A stretch of 64,000 bases of DNA, taken from assembly GCA_002686085.1 (NCBI GenBank), contig NZAC01000038.1, positions 1-64,000 on the forward strand, written 5' to 3'. Of the stretch, positions 26,661 to 36,073 are shown one piece after another (position 1 is the stretch's first letter; every line of letters begins with the position of its first letter). Both the position numbers and the translations under genes were made by a program. Under the pieces are notes generated by a model. That model did no database searches. It was not told the DNA's origin and was given only the letters and a program-made list of their open reading frames with translations. This DNA comes from Roseibacillus sp. (GTDB lineage: Bacteria; Verrucomicrobiota; Verrucomicrobiia; Verrucomicrobiales; Akkermansiaceae).

Positions 26661-29240
26661 GTGTTCCGTGTATTGATTCCTTTTATTGGATTAGCAGTGT
26701 TAGCTCCCTCGCTGCCCGGTCAGGAGCGTAATACCCCAGAAAAGAGCACTCTGTTCATCAAGGGGATCACGGCCCTTGGGAAGCATCTTCCCGATCTAGC
26801 GATCGCTCCTCTTGAGTCCTCATTATTGGAATTCAAGGATGATCCTCTGGCCCAGACGAGGATTAAAATCAAGCTGGCTGAGGCTCTTGTTCGAACCGGG
26901 CGGCTACAGCAACATCACAGTGCGAGAGAAGATCACGCAAATTCGGCTTTGAACTACCTGGAAGAGCCTCTCTCCCAAAAAGATCCATCGGCCACTTTCT
27001 GGTCAGCGCACGCCTATATCCTTCTGGGAAAACTCACCGAGGCCATAACACTCTTCGAACAACTGGAAGACACCGACGATAAAAAGCTTCGAGATCAAAG
27101 CTCTCTTTCGCGAGCGCATATCCTATCAGCTCTTGGCCATTCCGACCGGGCTAACGCTCTTCTGGAAAAAGTCTTTGACAAGGAGAATGAGACTCAACTG
27201 TCGAAGGATGCTGCTCTCTTGCGTGCCACGATTCTTATAGAAAACAAAAGGACATCTGAGGCAGAGAAAACGCTTGATAACATCCAACCCTCCAACCCCC
27301 AGCAGCAAGTGCATGTCAGTTACCTGCGGGCACGACTTGCCGCTCTGGACAATAAGCTGGACGCCATTGCGCCTCTGCGCAGGATTATCGAGGATACTAA
27401 TCCCATTCAACCGTTATTACGACATAGTGCTCAGGTATTTCTAGCCGAGTGCTTAAGCTCAACCGGAAAGCCGGCAGAAGCCTTCACTACCCTTGTTCAC
27501 CTCATCGACACACAGCCTAGAAGCCCGCTTCTGGAGATCTCTTTCCACCGGCTTCATGGAGAGGCCTCAACCACCCCCCTCAGGAAGAGCTTAACGGAAC
27601 AATTAAGCAGATGGGCTGATTTCACACCGAGTTCCCAGCCCGATCCATCCAATGTTGGAGGCGAAGTTATAATCTCGCCAGGCACCGAAACCAGAACCGG
27701 GTATGCTCTCTTCTACCACGCTATCTCTCTCGCACAGAGAAACACCAGTGACTCCAACGAAGAGGCTAAGAAGAGGCTTAGCTGGATGGTAGCGAACATG
27801 CCCCTCCATCCTTTTTGGGATCGCGCCATCCTTGAAATGGCCAAACTTCAAATCGCCGACCGAAAGAAAGAGAATGCGATCAGTACCCTCAAAAAAATTG
27901 AAGCATCATCCGGGGCGCCCGCCATACGTCAAGAATCGGCACGCCTGCTAGCGCTGCTCTATTTCGAAGGCGAGGATTTTAACTCGGCAGCATCCGCATT
28001 CCTGCGGGCCCATCGATCCCTACCGGCAGGAGAGGGTGACATCTTAGCAGTAAATGCTGGGGTGAGTCTGCTGCGGGCGGGTGACAAGACAAGTTTCCGT
28101 GGCCTTCTTGAATCCATCGACTCTTCAGAGGCTCGGGTCACGCTTCTTCTGGAAAGAGCTCTACATGAAGCATCTCTTGAGTCGGATAATGCTGAAGCTC
28201 TCCTCCAGGCCTTTCTCGATCGCCACCCCGACCATCGCCGAAGCTCAGAAGCTCGCCTCGCTCTACTCGAAGCAGCCGTGCGTGCTGGGCCAGCTGAAGC
28301 TCCCGCTCTGAAGAAGATAGCTGTTCAGATCGCTTCGCTTGATGCAGCTAACCTGAGTCCGAGGGAGAGATTGCGACACCTTAACCTTCATCTCACAGTC
28401 GCCGGCCTCACAAGGCACTGGGAACCAGCTATAAAGGCCTCAAAGCAATTTCTCAAAACTGATCCAGCAAGTCGGATGACACCTTTCATTCGCTTTAAAA
28501 TCGCTGAGGCACACTTTCATAATGGTGACATGCTAGAGGCTCAAACCCGTTTTCAGGATATTGCCTCCTCCACTAAAAACCCTGAAATTTCTGAGACTGC
28601 CCTCTTCTATGCCGCAAGGTCAGCCCTCAAGGTTGGGGGAGAGAATTCGGACGCTGATGCTGAAGTCTTTCTGAATACGATTATCGAAAAAGAGGGCTCC
28701 TTTTATAGAGATGCCAAACTCCTTCTCGCTCGAAGCCAGATCAACCGGCATCCAGAAAAAGCCCTGGATACCCTAACTAGCCTTCTCAATCCTGAGACTT
28801 CATTCCTCCTAGACGCTCACATGCTCGCCGCCGAAGCCCACCGTGAACTCGGCGAGCCCAGCAACCTTGTTGCGGCTCTTAAGATCTACGACCGCATTCT
28901 TACACGGCCCGATACGGCTTATAGCTTAAGCAACCGTCTATTCTTTCTCAAGGGTCAGATTTTCGAGGACCTGAAGAAATCACGGGAAGCGCTTGAAGCC
29001 TACTACCATGTCGTGCAGAGAGACAACCTCGCTGAGGGGAAGGCCCCCAGCGAATGGTTTTATTTTTCTCGGTGTGCTTTTGCTGCCGTCGAGCTTCTTT
29101 CCAAGGGCTCCCTGCCCCGTTGGGCAGCTTCCGTTGAAATCCTGCGGCTCGTCGAGAACAGCGCCAGCCCCTGGAAGGATGAGGCGGGGCAACGACGCCT
29201 TGAAATAGAGCTCGAACACCAGCTCTTTGACGGTGAGTGA
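26661..29240 (+). CDS. Large secreted tetratricopeptide-repeat protein
   Basis: An 859-residue protein composed almost entirely of helical TPR-like repeats. The GTG at 26661 is chosen because it begins a signal peptide (FRVLIPFIGLAVLAPSLPGQ). The open frame upstream runs inside upp and lacks a plausible start. Repeat-like segments include HAYILLGKLTEAITLFEQLED, GEDFNSAASAFLRAHRSLP, HNGDMLEAQTRFQDIASS and KSREALEAYYHVVQRDN. The pattern, with many evenly spaced units, resembles the YbgF/CpoB- or BamD-like periplasmic scaffolds found in PVC bacteria. No catalytic motif is visible and the function is unknown. It ends 67 bases before the aminotransferase start. Confidence 0.75.
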   Translation: MFRVLIPFIGLAVLAPSLPGQERNTPEKSTLFIKGITALGKHLPDLAIAPLESSLLEFKDDPLAQTRIKIKLAEALVRTGRLQQHHSAREDHANSALNYLEEPLSQKDPSATFWSAHAYILLGKLTEAITLFEQLEDTDDKKLRDQSSLSRAHILSALGHSDRANALLEKVFDKENETQLSKDAALLRATILIENKRTSEAEKTLDNIQPSNPQQQVHVSYLRARLAALDNKLDAIAPLRRIIEDTNPIQPLLRHSAQVFLAECLSSTGKPAEAFTTLVHLIDTQPRSPLLEISFHRLHGEASTTPLRKSLTEQLSRWADFTPSSQPDPSNVGGEVIISPGTETRTGYALFYHAISLAQRNTSDSNEEAKKRLSWMVANMPLHPFWDRAILEMAKLQIADRKKENAISTLKKIEASSGAPAIRQESARLLALLYFEGEDFNSAASAFLRAHRSLPAGEGDILAVNAGVSLLRAGDKTSFRGLLESIDSSEARVTLLLERALHEASLESDNAEALLQAFLDRHPDHRRSSEARLALLEAAVRAGPAEAPALKKIAVQIASLDAANLSPRERLRHLNLHLTVAGLTRHWEPAIKASKQFLKTDPASRMTPFIRFKIAEAHFHNGDMLEAQTRFQDIASSTKNPEISETALFYAARSALKVGGENSDADAEVFLNTIIEKEGSFYRDAKLLLARSQINRHPEKALDTLTSLLNPETSFLLDAHMLAAEAHRELGEPSNLVAALKIYDRILTRPDTAYSLSNRLFFLKGQIFEDLKKSREALEAYYHVVQRDNLAEGKAPSEWFYFSRCAFAAVELLSKGSLPRWAASVEILRLVENSASPWKDEAGQRRLEIELEHQLFDGE

Positions 29241-29307
29241 ACCTGCGTCCACAAATTCGCAGAAACACGCTCGACAGCTCAGAAATCCAGAGCAAAGTTT
29301 CGTCGCA

Positions 29308-30387
29308 ATGCCGAAGCCAAAGCTCTTTATTCCCGGACCTGTAGACATCTCTCCCACCACCTATGAAGCGATGTGCTCCCCCATGATTGGGCATCGAGGC
29401 AAAGATTTTGAGACTCTTTACGCATCCATGCAGCCTGGCCTGCAAGAAATAGCAGGCACCAAACGGCCTGTCTTCCTCTCAACCTCATCTGCTTGGGGTG
29501 TCATGGAAGGGGCAATTCGTAACCTCGTTCAGAACAAAGTCTTAAACCTGTGTTGTGGTGCATTCTCTGACAAATGGTTCGATGTATCCCTGCGCTGTGG
29601 AAAAGAAGCCGAAAAGATTCAAGCCGAGTGGGGCCAGCCTATCGATCCTGAGCTAGTGAGAGCAAAGCTCGCAGAAGGTGGATTCGACACTGTTACTCTT
29701 GTTCACAATGAAACTTCCACCGGGGTCCTGAATCCACTTTCTGACATCGCGGCGGTTGTGAATGAATTTGACGATGTTTTGCTGGTAGTCGATACCGTCA
29801 GCTCCTTCAGCGCCCTCCCCATTCCAACTGACGAGATTGGGGTCGATGTCTTGCTCGCAGGGGTCCAGAAGGCAATGGCTCTTCCTCCTGGCCTCTCTGT
29901 CTTTGTCGTCTCTGAGAAAGCCCTGGAAAGAGCAGAGACAACCAACGACCGTGGTTATTATTTCGACTTTCTCGAATTCGAGAAAAATCATCAGAAGAAC
30001 AATACGCCTTCAACTCCATCAATCAGCCTGCTTTATGCGCTCGATTCAATGGTGTCATCCATCATGGAGGAGGGGCTTGAGAACAGATTCCGGCGTCACT
30101 CCGAAACCAACGCTCAAGTACACAAATGGGTTGAGGAGAGCGGTTTCGAATTATTTGCCCCGGATGGATTCCGCTCTAAAACGCTTACTGCGGTAGAGAA
30201 CAATCGCGGCATCGATGTCCCGGCATTCATCAAAGCTGTACGCGAACGTCACAACTTACTCATCAATGGCGGTTACGGGAAAATAAAAGGCAAAACATTC
30301 CGCATCAGCAATATGGGCAACGAGACTCTTTCAACGATGGACGAGCTCCTTCGCGCACTGAGCGAGGTCCTTCCTGAGTTCACCTAG
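29308..30387 (+). CDS. Class V aminotransferase (alanine-glyoxylate/serine-glyoxylate type)
   Basis: A PLP enzyme of fold type I class V. The start at 29308 (MPKPKLFIPGPVDISPTTYEAM) gives the family's usual opening with the IPGP motif and PMIGHRGKDF. Further motifs are FLSTSSAWGVMEGAIRNL, LVHNETSTGVLNPL, DTVSSFSALPI (PLP-ring Asp) and LLAGVQKAMALPPGLS with Schiff-base Lys188. Length 359. Such enzymes transaminate alanine or serine with glyoxylate. Some homologues act as the SerC substitute or as part of a hydrogenase complex. No photorespiratory or serine genes are adjacent, so the exact substrate is undecided. It converges with pepP. Confidence 0.88.
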   Translation: MPKPKLFIPGPVDISPTTYEAMCSPMIGHRGKDFETLYASMQPGLQEIAGTKRPVFLSTSSAWGVMEGAIRNLVQNKVLNLCCGAFSDKWFDVSLRCGKEAEKIQAEWGQPIDPELVRAKLAEGGFDTVTLVHNETSTGVLNPLSDIAAVVNEFDDVLLVVDTVSSFSALPIPTDEIGVDVLLAGVQKAMALPPGLSVFVVSEKALERAETTNDRGYYFDFLEFEKNHQKNNTPSTPSISLLYALDSMVSSIMEEGLENRFRRHSETNAQVHKWVEESGFELFAPDGFRSKTLTAVENNRGIDVPAFIKAVRERHNLLINGGYGKIKGKTFRISNMGNETLSTMDELLRALSEVLPEFT

Positions 30388-30439
30388 GCAAAGGTCACAA
30401 GAGAGCTCCACCCTTCTCAGCAACCGACTCCGGGAGGAT

Positions 30440-31732
30440 TTATGAGTTCATTGCATCCTCGATCTCCTCCACCTCAATGGGGAACTTGGAGAACATATTT
30501 ATATTTTTGTCCTTTCCGATCAGGATATCGTCCTCGAGACGGACACCGAGGTTTTCTTCCCTGATGTAAATTCCCGGCTCTACCGTAAACACCATTCCCT
30601 CCTTCACGGGTTCGTAGGCATTTCCGACGTCATGGACATCTAGGCCCAAGTGGTGACCGATCCCGTGCATATAGTATTTCTTCACGAGAGGACGGTCGCG
30701 GGAGTCTTGCTTCTTAGCCTCTTCGGCATCAATGAGGCCCAGCTTGATCAACTCAATCTCCATTAAGTCGATAGTATGATCTCGCCATTCCTGCTGGGTA
30801 ACCCCGGGTCGAAGAAAATCCATGGATCCACGCTGCACGGAGAGGACTGAGTTATAGACATCACGCTGACGATCGGTGAATCGACCATTCACCGGGACAG
30901 TTCGAGTCATGTCGGCATTCCAATTTGCCCACTCGGCACCAACGTCCATGAGGACCATTTCCCCATCTTCACACACGGCATTATTCTCGAGATAGTGAAG
31001 AACGCATGCATTTTTTCCCGCACCAATAATGGGTGGATAAGCAAACCCCCTTGAGCGTTTTCGAACAAACTCATGGAGATACTCAGCCTCAATCTCCCAC
31101 TCTCCTACTCCTGGTTCGATAAACTCAAGAACCCGACGGAATCCGCTTTCCGTCAGGTCGATCGCCTTCTGCAACTGGACTAATTCTACTTCATCCTTAA
31201 TGACCCGCAGTTGATCCATGAGCGGAGCAAGTCTCTTATAGTCATGCAAAGGGTAACGCTCTCTACACTCTTTGATAAACCGGGCATTACGCGTCTCAAC
31301 TACAATCTCCGCGCGCAAGTGCTCGTTGGTGGATAAATATACTGCTTTGGCCTGAGGCATCAGGCGATGGAAGTGAGCATCAAAACTACTGACCCAATTC
31401 ACTTGCTTGACCCCGGAAACTTCGGTCGCCTGCGCCTTTGTCAATTTCTCACCCTCCCAGATCGAAATCAGCTCACTTGTTTCCCTTACGAACAGCATCT
31501 CACGATCTCTCTCCTCGGCCGCATCTGGAAACAGAATAATCACTGACTCCTCCTGATCGACTCCCGAGAGATAGTACAGGTCACGATTTTGAACGAAAGG
31601 CAGCACCCCATCTGCATTGGTCGGCAGAATGTCATTGGCATGAATTATTGCCATCGCTCCGGGCTCCATCAACTCAGACAACCGCGCTCTGTTCTGCGCG
31701 AAAAGACTACTCTCAATCTGCTCGTATCTCAT
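30440..31732 (-). CDS. pepP: Xaa-Pro aminopeptidase (M24B family)
   Basis: Metallo-aminopeptidase removing N-terminal residues ahead of proline. The start at 31732 (MRYEQIESSLF) is set by a well-placed AGGAG two bases upstream of the ATG region. The longer ATG at 31786 is less likely. The N-terminal non-catalytic domain covers residues 1-170. The pita-bread catalytic domain carries all five ligands: MDVGAEWANWNADMTRTVP (two Asp), HGIGHHLGLDVHD (His), FTVEPGIYI (Glu) and GVRLEDDILI (Glu). Length 430, normal for PepP. It follows nadK in the same operon with a 34-base gap. Confidence 0.94.
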   Translation of the reverse strand: MRYEQIESSLFAQNRARLSELMEPGAMAIIHANDILPTNADGVLPFVQNRDLYYLSGVDQEESVIILFPDAAEERDREMLFVRETSELISIWEGEKLTKAQATEVSGVKQVNWVSSFDAHFHRLMPQAKAVYLSTNEHLRAEIVVETRNARFIKECRERYPLHDYKRLAPLMDQLRVIKDEVELVQLQKAIDLTESGFRRVLEFIEPGVGEWEIEAEYLHEFVRKRSRGFAYPPIIGAGKNACVLHYLENNAVCEDGEMVLMDVGAEWANWNADMTRTVPVNGRFTDRQRDVYNSVLSVQRGSMDFLRPGVTQQEWRDHTIDLMEIELIKLGLIDAEEAKKQDSRDRPLVKKYYMHGIGHHLGLDVHDVGNAYEPVKEGMVFTVEPGIYIREENLGVRLEDDILIGKDKNINMFSKFPIEVEEIEDAMNS

Positions 31733-31766
31733 CTTCTCCTCTTCTACTCGGAAGCAGGCCCGCTGT

Positions 31767-32612
31767 CTAGCCGCCTGACCAACCAAGCTTCCCTCGTAAA
31801 GTCTCGTAAAAACTATGCTGAGGGAGCCTCACAATCTTTAGTGGTGAAGACGCTCTCTCGACCCGCACTACACTCGATTTTCCTAATTGAAGAACATCTC
31901 GCCCATCGACAGTAAACAGTATCGAATCAGAATGGGGCTGAATTGCCTCTAGTTCGATCACCGAGCTATCGCCAAGAACAAGAGAGCGATCACTCAGACT
32001 GTGGGGGCATATCGGAGTGATTACCAAAACTCCTGCCTGCTCATCGATGAGCGGCCCCCCAGCAGCGAGAGAGTAGGCCGTCGAACCGGTAGGGGTCGCG
32101 ACAATGAGCCCATCGGCACGATAGCGATTAAGGAGCTCTCCATTCACCCGAGCCTCCAGCGATATCAATCGCCCGGTTCCGCCGCGCATCAGCACCACTT
32201 CGTTGAGAGCCATGAACACATGGTCCTTCCCCGTTTCATCCGTCATGGAAACCTGCAACACGGCTCGCATTACAACCGCGTGCTTCCGCTTTGCTATCAC
32301 AGCAGCAAACTCTTCAACGTCAGCAGCCGTGCAGGCAGTGAGGAAACCCAGTGTCCCTATATTTACGCCCGCGACAGGGACATCGCAGTTCCCCATCTTA
32401 TGCACCGTATTGAGAAAAGTGCCATCCCCCCCGAGCGATATGACCATTTCCGCCCCTTCCCATGCTCGCTCGAGGCCAGGCTTCCCAATGAGTTCTCCGC
32501 TCTCCTTTTCAAGCACCGGCTCAATGCCCCTTGCAACCAGCGCATCGCAAATGCTCGTTAGCACAGGGGGGGCCTGCGCGTTTAGGGGATTGGCGACAAC
32601 CGCAACTTTCAC
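31767..32612 (-). CDS. nadK: NAD kinase
   Basis: Phosphorylates NAD to NADP. The GGDGTFL motif (about residues 61-67) and the NVGTLGF-type stretch (NIGTLGFLTA) lie in the N-terminal domain. The beta-sandwich domain includes LNEVVLMRGGTGRLI, RADGLIVATPTGSTAYSLAAGGPL and ITPICPHSLSDRSLVL, all family signatures. Length 281. This is the first gene of a minus-strand pair with pepP. Its upstream region abuts the divergent 5' region of the RNA-binding protein gene. Confidence 0.96.
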   Translation of the reverse strand: MKVAVVANPLNAQAPPVLTSICDALVARGIEPVLEKESGELIGKPGLERAWEGAEMVISLGGDGTFLNTVHKMGNCDVPVAGVNIGTLGFLTACTAADVEEFAAVIAKRKHAVVMRAVLQVSMTDETGKDHVFMALNEVVLMRGGTGRLISLEARVNGELLNRYRADGLIVATPTGSTAYSLAAGGPLIDEQAGVLVITPICPHSLSDRSLVLGDSSVIELEAIQPHSDSILFTVDGRDVLQLGKSSVVRVERASSPLKIVRLPQHSFYETLRGKLGWSGG

Positions 32613-32999
32613 CTCCCCCCTTTAGCCTCCACCACAGGTTCTCGCAATCCTTTGAATTTTTCCGTCATTTGCGCAATAACCCCGCTTGGATAAAGTGCTA
32701 GAATCGAACCCGCCGACAAACCGGTCAAAGCGCAGCCAGAGCCTCTGAAAAAACCATACAGAAGCAACTCAATAGGGCCGAACACGCCCCTACCCGCGCC
32801 TAATTCCTGAGCCTTTTTTCTAATGGTTCGTTCTCTAGTTTTAATTCTTCCTCAATTCTTGTCGATTTCTCTCGCACTGTGGCGGGTTTACCATTAGGTC
32901 ACTCCCCGCCAACCCTGTTAGCAGGACTTGGAAGTACGGATAGCCTAGTTAGTTCGTATACCCATCTACCAGCAGGATCCGGTCTACACTATAGCAACG
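32613..32999. promoter_or_regulatory. Intergenic region with inverted repeat before the RRM gene
   Basis: 387 bases without a gene, between divergent nadK and the RNA-binding protein gene. It is relatively T-rich around 32815-32870. A perfect 7-base inverted repeat, TGGCGGG (32880-32886) and CCCGCCA (32905-32911), lies about 90 bases before the RRM start and could form a 5'-UTR hairpin. The promoters of both genes must lie here, but no convincing -35/-10 pair was found. Confidence 0.35.
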
Positions 33000-33416
33000 A
33001 TGAAACTCTACGTGGGCAATTTGCCCTTCTCCGCAACTGAAGACGAAATCCGCTCCCTGTTTGAAGACTTTGGAGGGACGGTTGATCTCCATATTCCCTT
33101 GGACCGCGAAACAGGCCGTCCTCGTGGCTTTGCATTTGTTACTCTTAGCAGTAAAGAGCAAGGCGAGGCCGCAATTGGCAGTCTTGACGGACAAGATATG
33201 GGCGGGAGAGCCCTCCGTATCAGCGAAGCTCAGGAACGCGCTCCCCGCGGTGGCGGTGGCGGCGGCGGCGGAAATTGGGGTGGCGGCGGTGGAGACCGAC
33301 GTGGCGGTGGAGACCGACGCGGCGGTGGAGACCGACGTGGCGGTGGAGACCGACGCGGCGGTGGAGGTAGTCGTCGGGGCCGCAGCAAGCAAGATGGCTT
33401 TGGCGACGGATTTTAG
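33000..33416 (+). CDS. RRM RNA-binding protein with glycine/arginine-rich tail
   Basis: A 138-residue protein with one RNA-recognition motif (residues 1-80). RNP2 is KLYVGNLPF at the extreme N-terminus and RNP1 is RGFAFVTL (about 43-50). The C-terminal ~55 residues are a low-complexity tail of poly-Gly followed by four GDRRGG units and a basic end. This architecture is that of the cyanobacterial Rbp and plant glycine-rich proteins, which bind RNA and often respond to cold. It is likely a general cytoplasmic RNA-binding or chaperone protein. A long upstream region may contain regulatory RNA structure. Confidence 0.92.
   Translation: MKLYVGNLPFSATEDEIRSLFEDFGGTVDLHIPLDRETGRPRGFAFVTLSSKEQGEAAIGSLDGQDMGGRALRISEAQERAPRGGGGGGGGNWGGGGGDRRGGGDRRGGGDRRGGGDRRGGGGSRRGRSKQDGFGDGF
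33291..33362 (+). repeat. Four 18-bp tandem repeats coding for GDRRGG
   Basis: Four units of GGAGACCGACGYGGCGGT at 33291, 33309, 33327 and 33345. Units 1 and 3 have CGT as the fourth codon while units 2 and 4 have CGC, so the array looks like a duplication of a 36-base dimer. It lies inside the glycine/arginine-rich tail and could vary in copy number by slippage. Confidence 0.85.
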
Positions 33417-33511
33417 CCGCTCTTCCAAAATAGCCCGGAGCCTCAAAGACTCCCCTTCGAACGCGATTTGGCGTTGCAAGCTTGTGCCTTGTACACGTTG
33501 ATGTAGCGGTC

Positions 33512-34510
33512 ATGGACGACGGTGCGACTGATCCCAAGCAGCTTTCTGAGCGAATTGCTCACTCGAGTGCTTGGGTGAGATCCGTTAAGGAGGAGATATC
33601 CAGAGTTCTCGTAGGCCAGCACAATCTGGTCGACCGCCTGCTCATAGGCTTGCTGTGCAACGGCCATATCCTTCTGGAGGGTATGCCGGGGCTTGCCAAA
33701 ACCCTATCGGTCAAGGCGCTCGCAGGCACCTTGAACCTGGGTTTCGCGCGCCTGCAATTTACTCCCGACCTGCTTCCTGCAGACCTTGTCGGGACCATGA
33801 TCTACAACCCGAATGAGCAGACCTTCGCCCCTAAGTTAGGACCCGTTTTTGCAAACGTTATCCTGGCTGACGAGATAAATCGGGCACCCGCCAAGGTTCA
33901 AAGCGCCCTTCTTGAGGCCATGCAGGAACGGCAGGTGACCCTCGGTGAAACCAGCTATCCCCTACCAACCCCATTTCTGGTTCTTGCAACTCAAAATCCG
34001 ATTGATCAGGAGGGCACATACCAGCTGCCAGAAGCTCAGCTGGATCGCTTCCTCCTGAAGGTTGCGGTCAGCTATCCAGAAAAAGACGAAGAACTACTTA
34101 TACTAGACCGCATGGCATCCACTGCTCCTCCCGAGGAAACCAAGCAGGTTGTAAATGCCGAATCGATACACGCTTCTCGGCGCCTCCTCGATGAGATCTA
34201 TATCGATCACGCTCTCCGTGAGTATATTGTCGATATCGTCAATGCTACTCGCTACCCAGCCAAGGTGGACACCCGGCTAAAAACTCTTCTGCGCTCAGGT
34301 GCCTCGCCGCGGGCATCAATCAATCTCGCTCTTACCGCCCGCGCTCGGGCCTTCATGGATGGACGCTCATTCGTGACACCGCAGGACATTAAAATCCTCG
34401 CTCGCGACGTTCTCAGACATCGCATACTCCTTTCCTACGAAGCCGAGGCAGAAGATATGAATCCCGAAATGATCATCGAACGGATTCTGTCCAAGGTCCC
34501 AGTGCCATGA
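33512..34510 (+). CDS. MoxR-type AAA+ ATPase
   Basis: A 332-residue MoxR family chaperone-like ATPase. Start 33512 (MDDGATDPKQ) replaces an upstream TTG. Walker A is in LEGMPGLAKTLSVKALA, followed by RLQFTPDLLPADLVGT, the MoxR signature. Walker B is NVILADEINRAPAKVQSALLEAMQE, and sensor 1 is ATQNPIDQEGTYQLPEAQLDRF. MoxR proteins work with VWA-domain proteins encoded next to them, here DUF58 and the Bat proteins. This is the first gene of a seven-gene-domain locus running to 41456. Confidence 0.94.
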   Translation: MDDGATDPKQLSERIAHSSAWVRSVKEEISRVLVGQHNLVDRLLIGLLCNGHILLEGMPGLAKTLSVKALAGTLNLGFARLQFTPDLLPADLVGTMIYNPNEQTFAPKLGPVFANVILADEINRAPAKVQSALLEAMQERQVTLGETSYPLPTPFLVLATQNPIDQEGTYQLPEAQLDRFLLKVAVSYPEKDEELLILDRMASTAPPEETKQVVNAESIHASRRLLDEIYIDHALREYIVDIVNATRYPAKVDTRLKTLLRSGASPRASINLALTARARAFMDGRSFVTPQDIKILARDVLRHRILLSYEAEAEDMNPEMIIERILSKVPVP

Positions 34511-34592
34511 TTTCCTCAACACCTTTGTTTCCCTTCCTCCAGGAGAGCGCCGATCCGTCGCGGCGTTAAACAGCATTACAACTTCCCGTCCA

Positions 34593-35483
34593 ATGTCTGA
34601 TTCTGCCGCTGTTGAGGCCACCATGAAAAAGGTGAGGCACCTCGAAATTCGCGCAAAGAAATTGGTAACGGAGACATTCGCCGGTGATTACTATTCCTCC
34701 TTCAAGGGGCAGGGCCTCGACTTCAACGAGTTCCGCGAATACCAGCACGGAGACGATGTTCGCTTCCTTGACTGGAACGTTACTGCCCGGACAGGGACTC
34801 CCTACATCAGGACTTTCCGGGAGGAGCGAGAGCTCTCAATGGTTATCGCGGTAGACGTCTCAGGCTCCACTCACTTCGGCAGCCGAGACCTAAGTAAGAT
34901 CGAGCTTGCTGCTGAGCTGGCAGCTGTTCTGGGCTTCAGCGCTCACAAAAACGGAGATAAGACCGGGCTTCTCCTGTTTGCCAGTGAACCTGTTCTTTAT
35001 CTTCCTCCTGCAAAAGGCAGCAAACAGATCTTACGAAGCATAAGGGAGATTCTTACCTCGAAGCCACACACTCCCACGACGAACCTCCCGGCAGCCTGTA
35101 AGTTTCTTGTCCGCTCAGTTCGTCGCAGAGCTCTGGTATTCCTCATCTCTGATTTTATGGATACTGATCTGGGCCAGCCTCTGGCCACGCTAGCTCACAA
35201 ACACGAGACGATCGCCCTTCACTTGAGCGACCCCTTGGAAAAGGAACTTCCTGCCGTAGGGAAAGTTAATTTCCGTGGAAGTGAAACCGGACATCTTACA
35301 ATGGTGAACACCTCCAACTCTAACGTTAGAATGGCCTACATGAAACTATCACGCCGCTATCGGGAGGGCATGCGTCGCCAATTTCGCCGGTATGGGATAG
35401 ACCATGTCAGTCTTTCCACAACGGAGAACTATCTTCCCTCTTTGCAGCACCTGCTAAAGACGCGGGCTCCTGCCGCTTCATGA
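34593..35483 (+). CDS. DUF58 / VWA-like protein
   Basis: A 296-residue DUF58 protein, always found with MoxR. The diagnostic motif GQGLDFNEFREYQHGDDVRFLDWNVTAR is at residues 40-67. A VWA-like fold follows with the MIDAS motif AVDVSGST (DxSxS) near residue 91, and LVFLISDFMD later. No membrane segment is seen, so it is cytoplasmic. Its last codons overlap the next gene by 4 bases (ATGA). The inferred role is as a MoxR partner in a metal-dependent chaperone or assembly system. Confidence 0.92.
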   Translation: MSDSAAVEATMKKVRHLEIRAKKLVTETFAGDYYSSFKGQGLDFNEFREYQHGDDVRFLDWNVTARTGTPYIRTFREERELSMVIAVDVSGSTHFGSRDLSKIELAAELAAVLGFSAHKNGDKTGLLLFASEPVLYLPPAKGSKQILRSIREILTSKPHTPTTNLPAACKFLVRSVRRRALVFLISDFMDTDLGQPLATLAHKHETIALHLSDPLEKELPAVGKVNFRGSETGHLTMVNTSNSNVRMAYMKLSRRYREGMRRQFRRYGIDHVSLSTTENYLPSLQHLLKTRAPAAS

Positions 35484-36073
35484 ATTACGGCTTCTCTAGC
35501 CATCACCTGCTTCCCTTCACTACCCTTTCCGAGCCTTCCAAACTCAATACATGGCAAAAGACCGTGACCGCACTCCATGACATCCCCGACCCTGACAATC
35601 TGCTTCCGGGCATCAGGATCGCGTGGTGGATCTGGGCATTTACGACGATTGTGATCATCGCTCTTGCGTGGCTGATAAAAACCAAACGCAAACAGGATTC
35701 ACGAGTCAGCCATGTCCATGATAATTCCTATCAGTCGTGCAGGGAGGAATTAATTGTATTTAGAGAACAGCTGACGGGTTTACCTTTAGCTGACGTTGCA
35801 ACTCGTTGCTCTCTTACTCTGCGCGCCTATATGCGCATTCATATCGATGACCGGGCACTGTATGAGACGCATGACGAATTTCTCCTTCGCCCTGAAGCTC
35901 TTGAACATCTGCCCAGAGGAGCACGGGACAAACTCGCACCCTTTCTCTCAAAACTCGCGCTCTGTAAATACGGACCAAGCAAAGCAAACCAAGCCGCGAG
36001 TGAGGAAATCATCGAAGAGTCCCTTCAGATCCTGCAAGGACTGGAATCTACCAGAAAACATGACATTGTATGA
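35480..36073 (+). CDS. DUF4381-type membrane protein of the Bat locus
   Basis: A 197-residue protein with one transmembrane helix (about residues 50-66, AFTTIVIIALAWLI) preceded by LHDIPDPDNLLPGIRIAWW, which matches the DIxxP...PG..WW signature of DUF4381 proteins. The C-terminal cytoplasmic helical region follows a basic stop-transfer (KTKRKQ). It overlaps both neighbours by 4 bases, indicating translational coupling in the moxR-bat operon. DUF4381 proteins occur in this position in many bacteria, but their function is unknown. Confidence 0.75.
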   Translation: MNYGFSSHHLLPFTTLSEPSKLNTWQKTVTALHDIPDPDNLLPGIRIAWWIWAFTTIVIIALAWLIKTKRKQDSRVSHVHDNSYQSCREELIVFREQLTGLPLADVATRCSLTLRAYMRIHIDDRALYETHDEFLLRPEALEHLPRGARDKLAPFLSKLALCKYGPSKANQAASEEIIEESLQILQGLESTRKHDIV

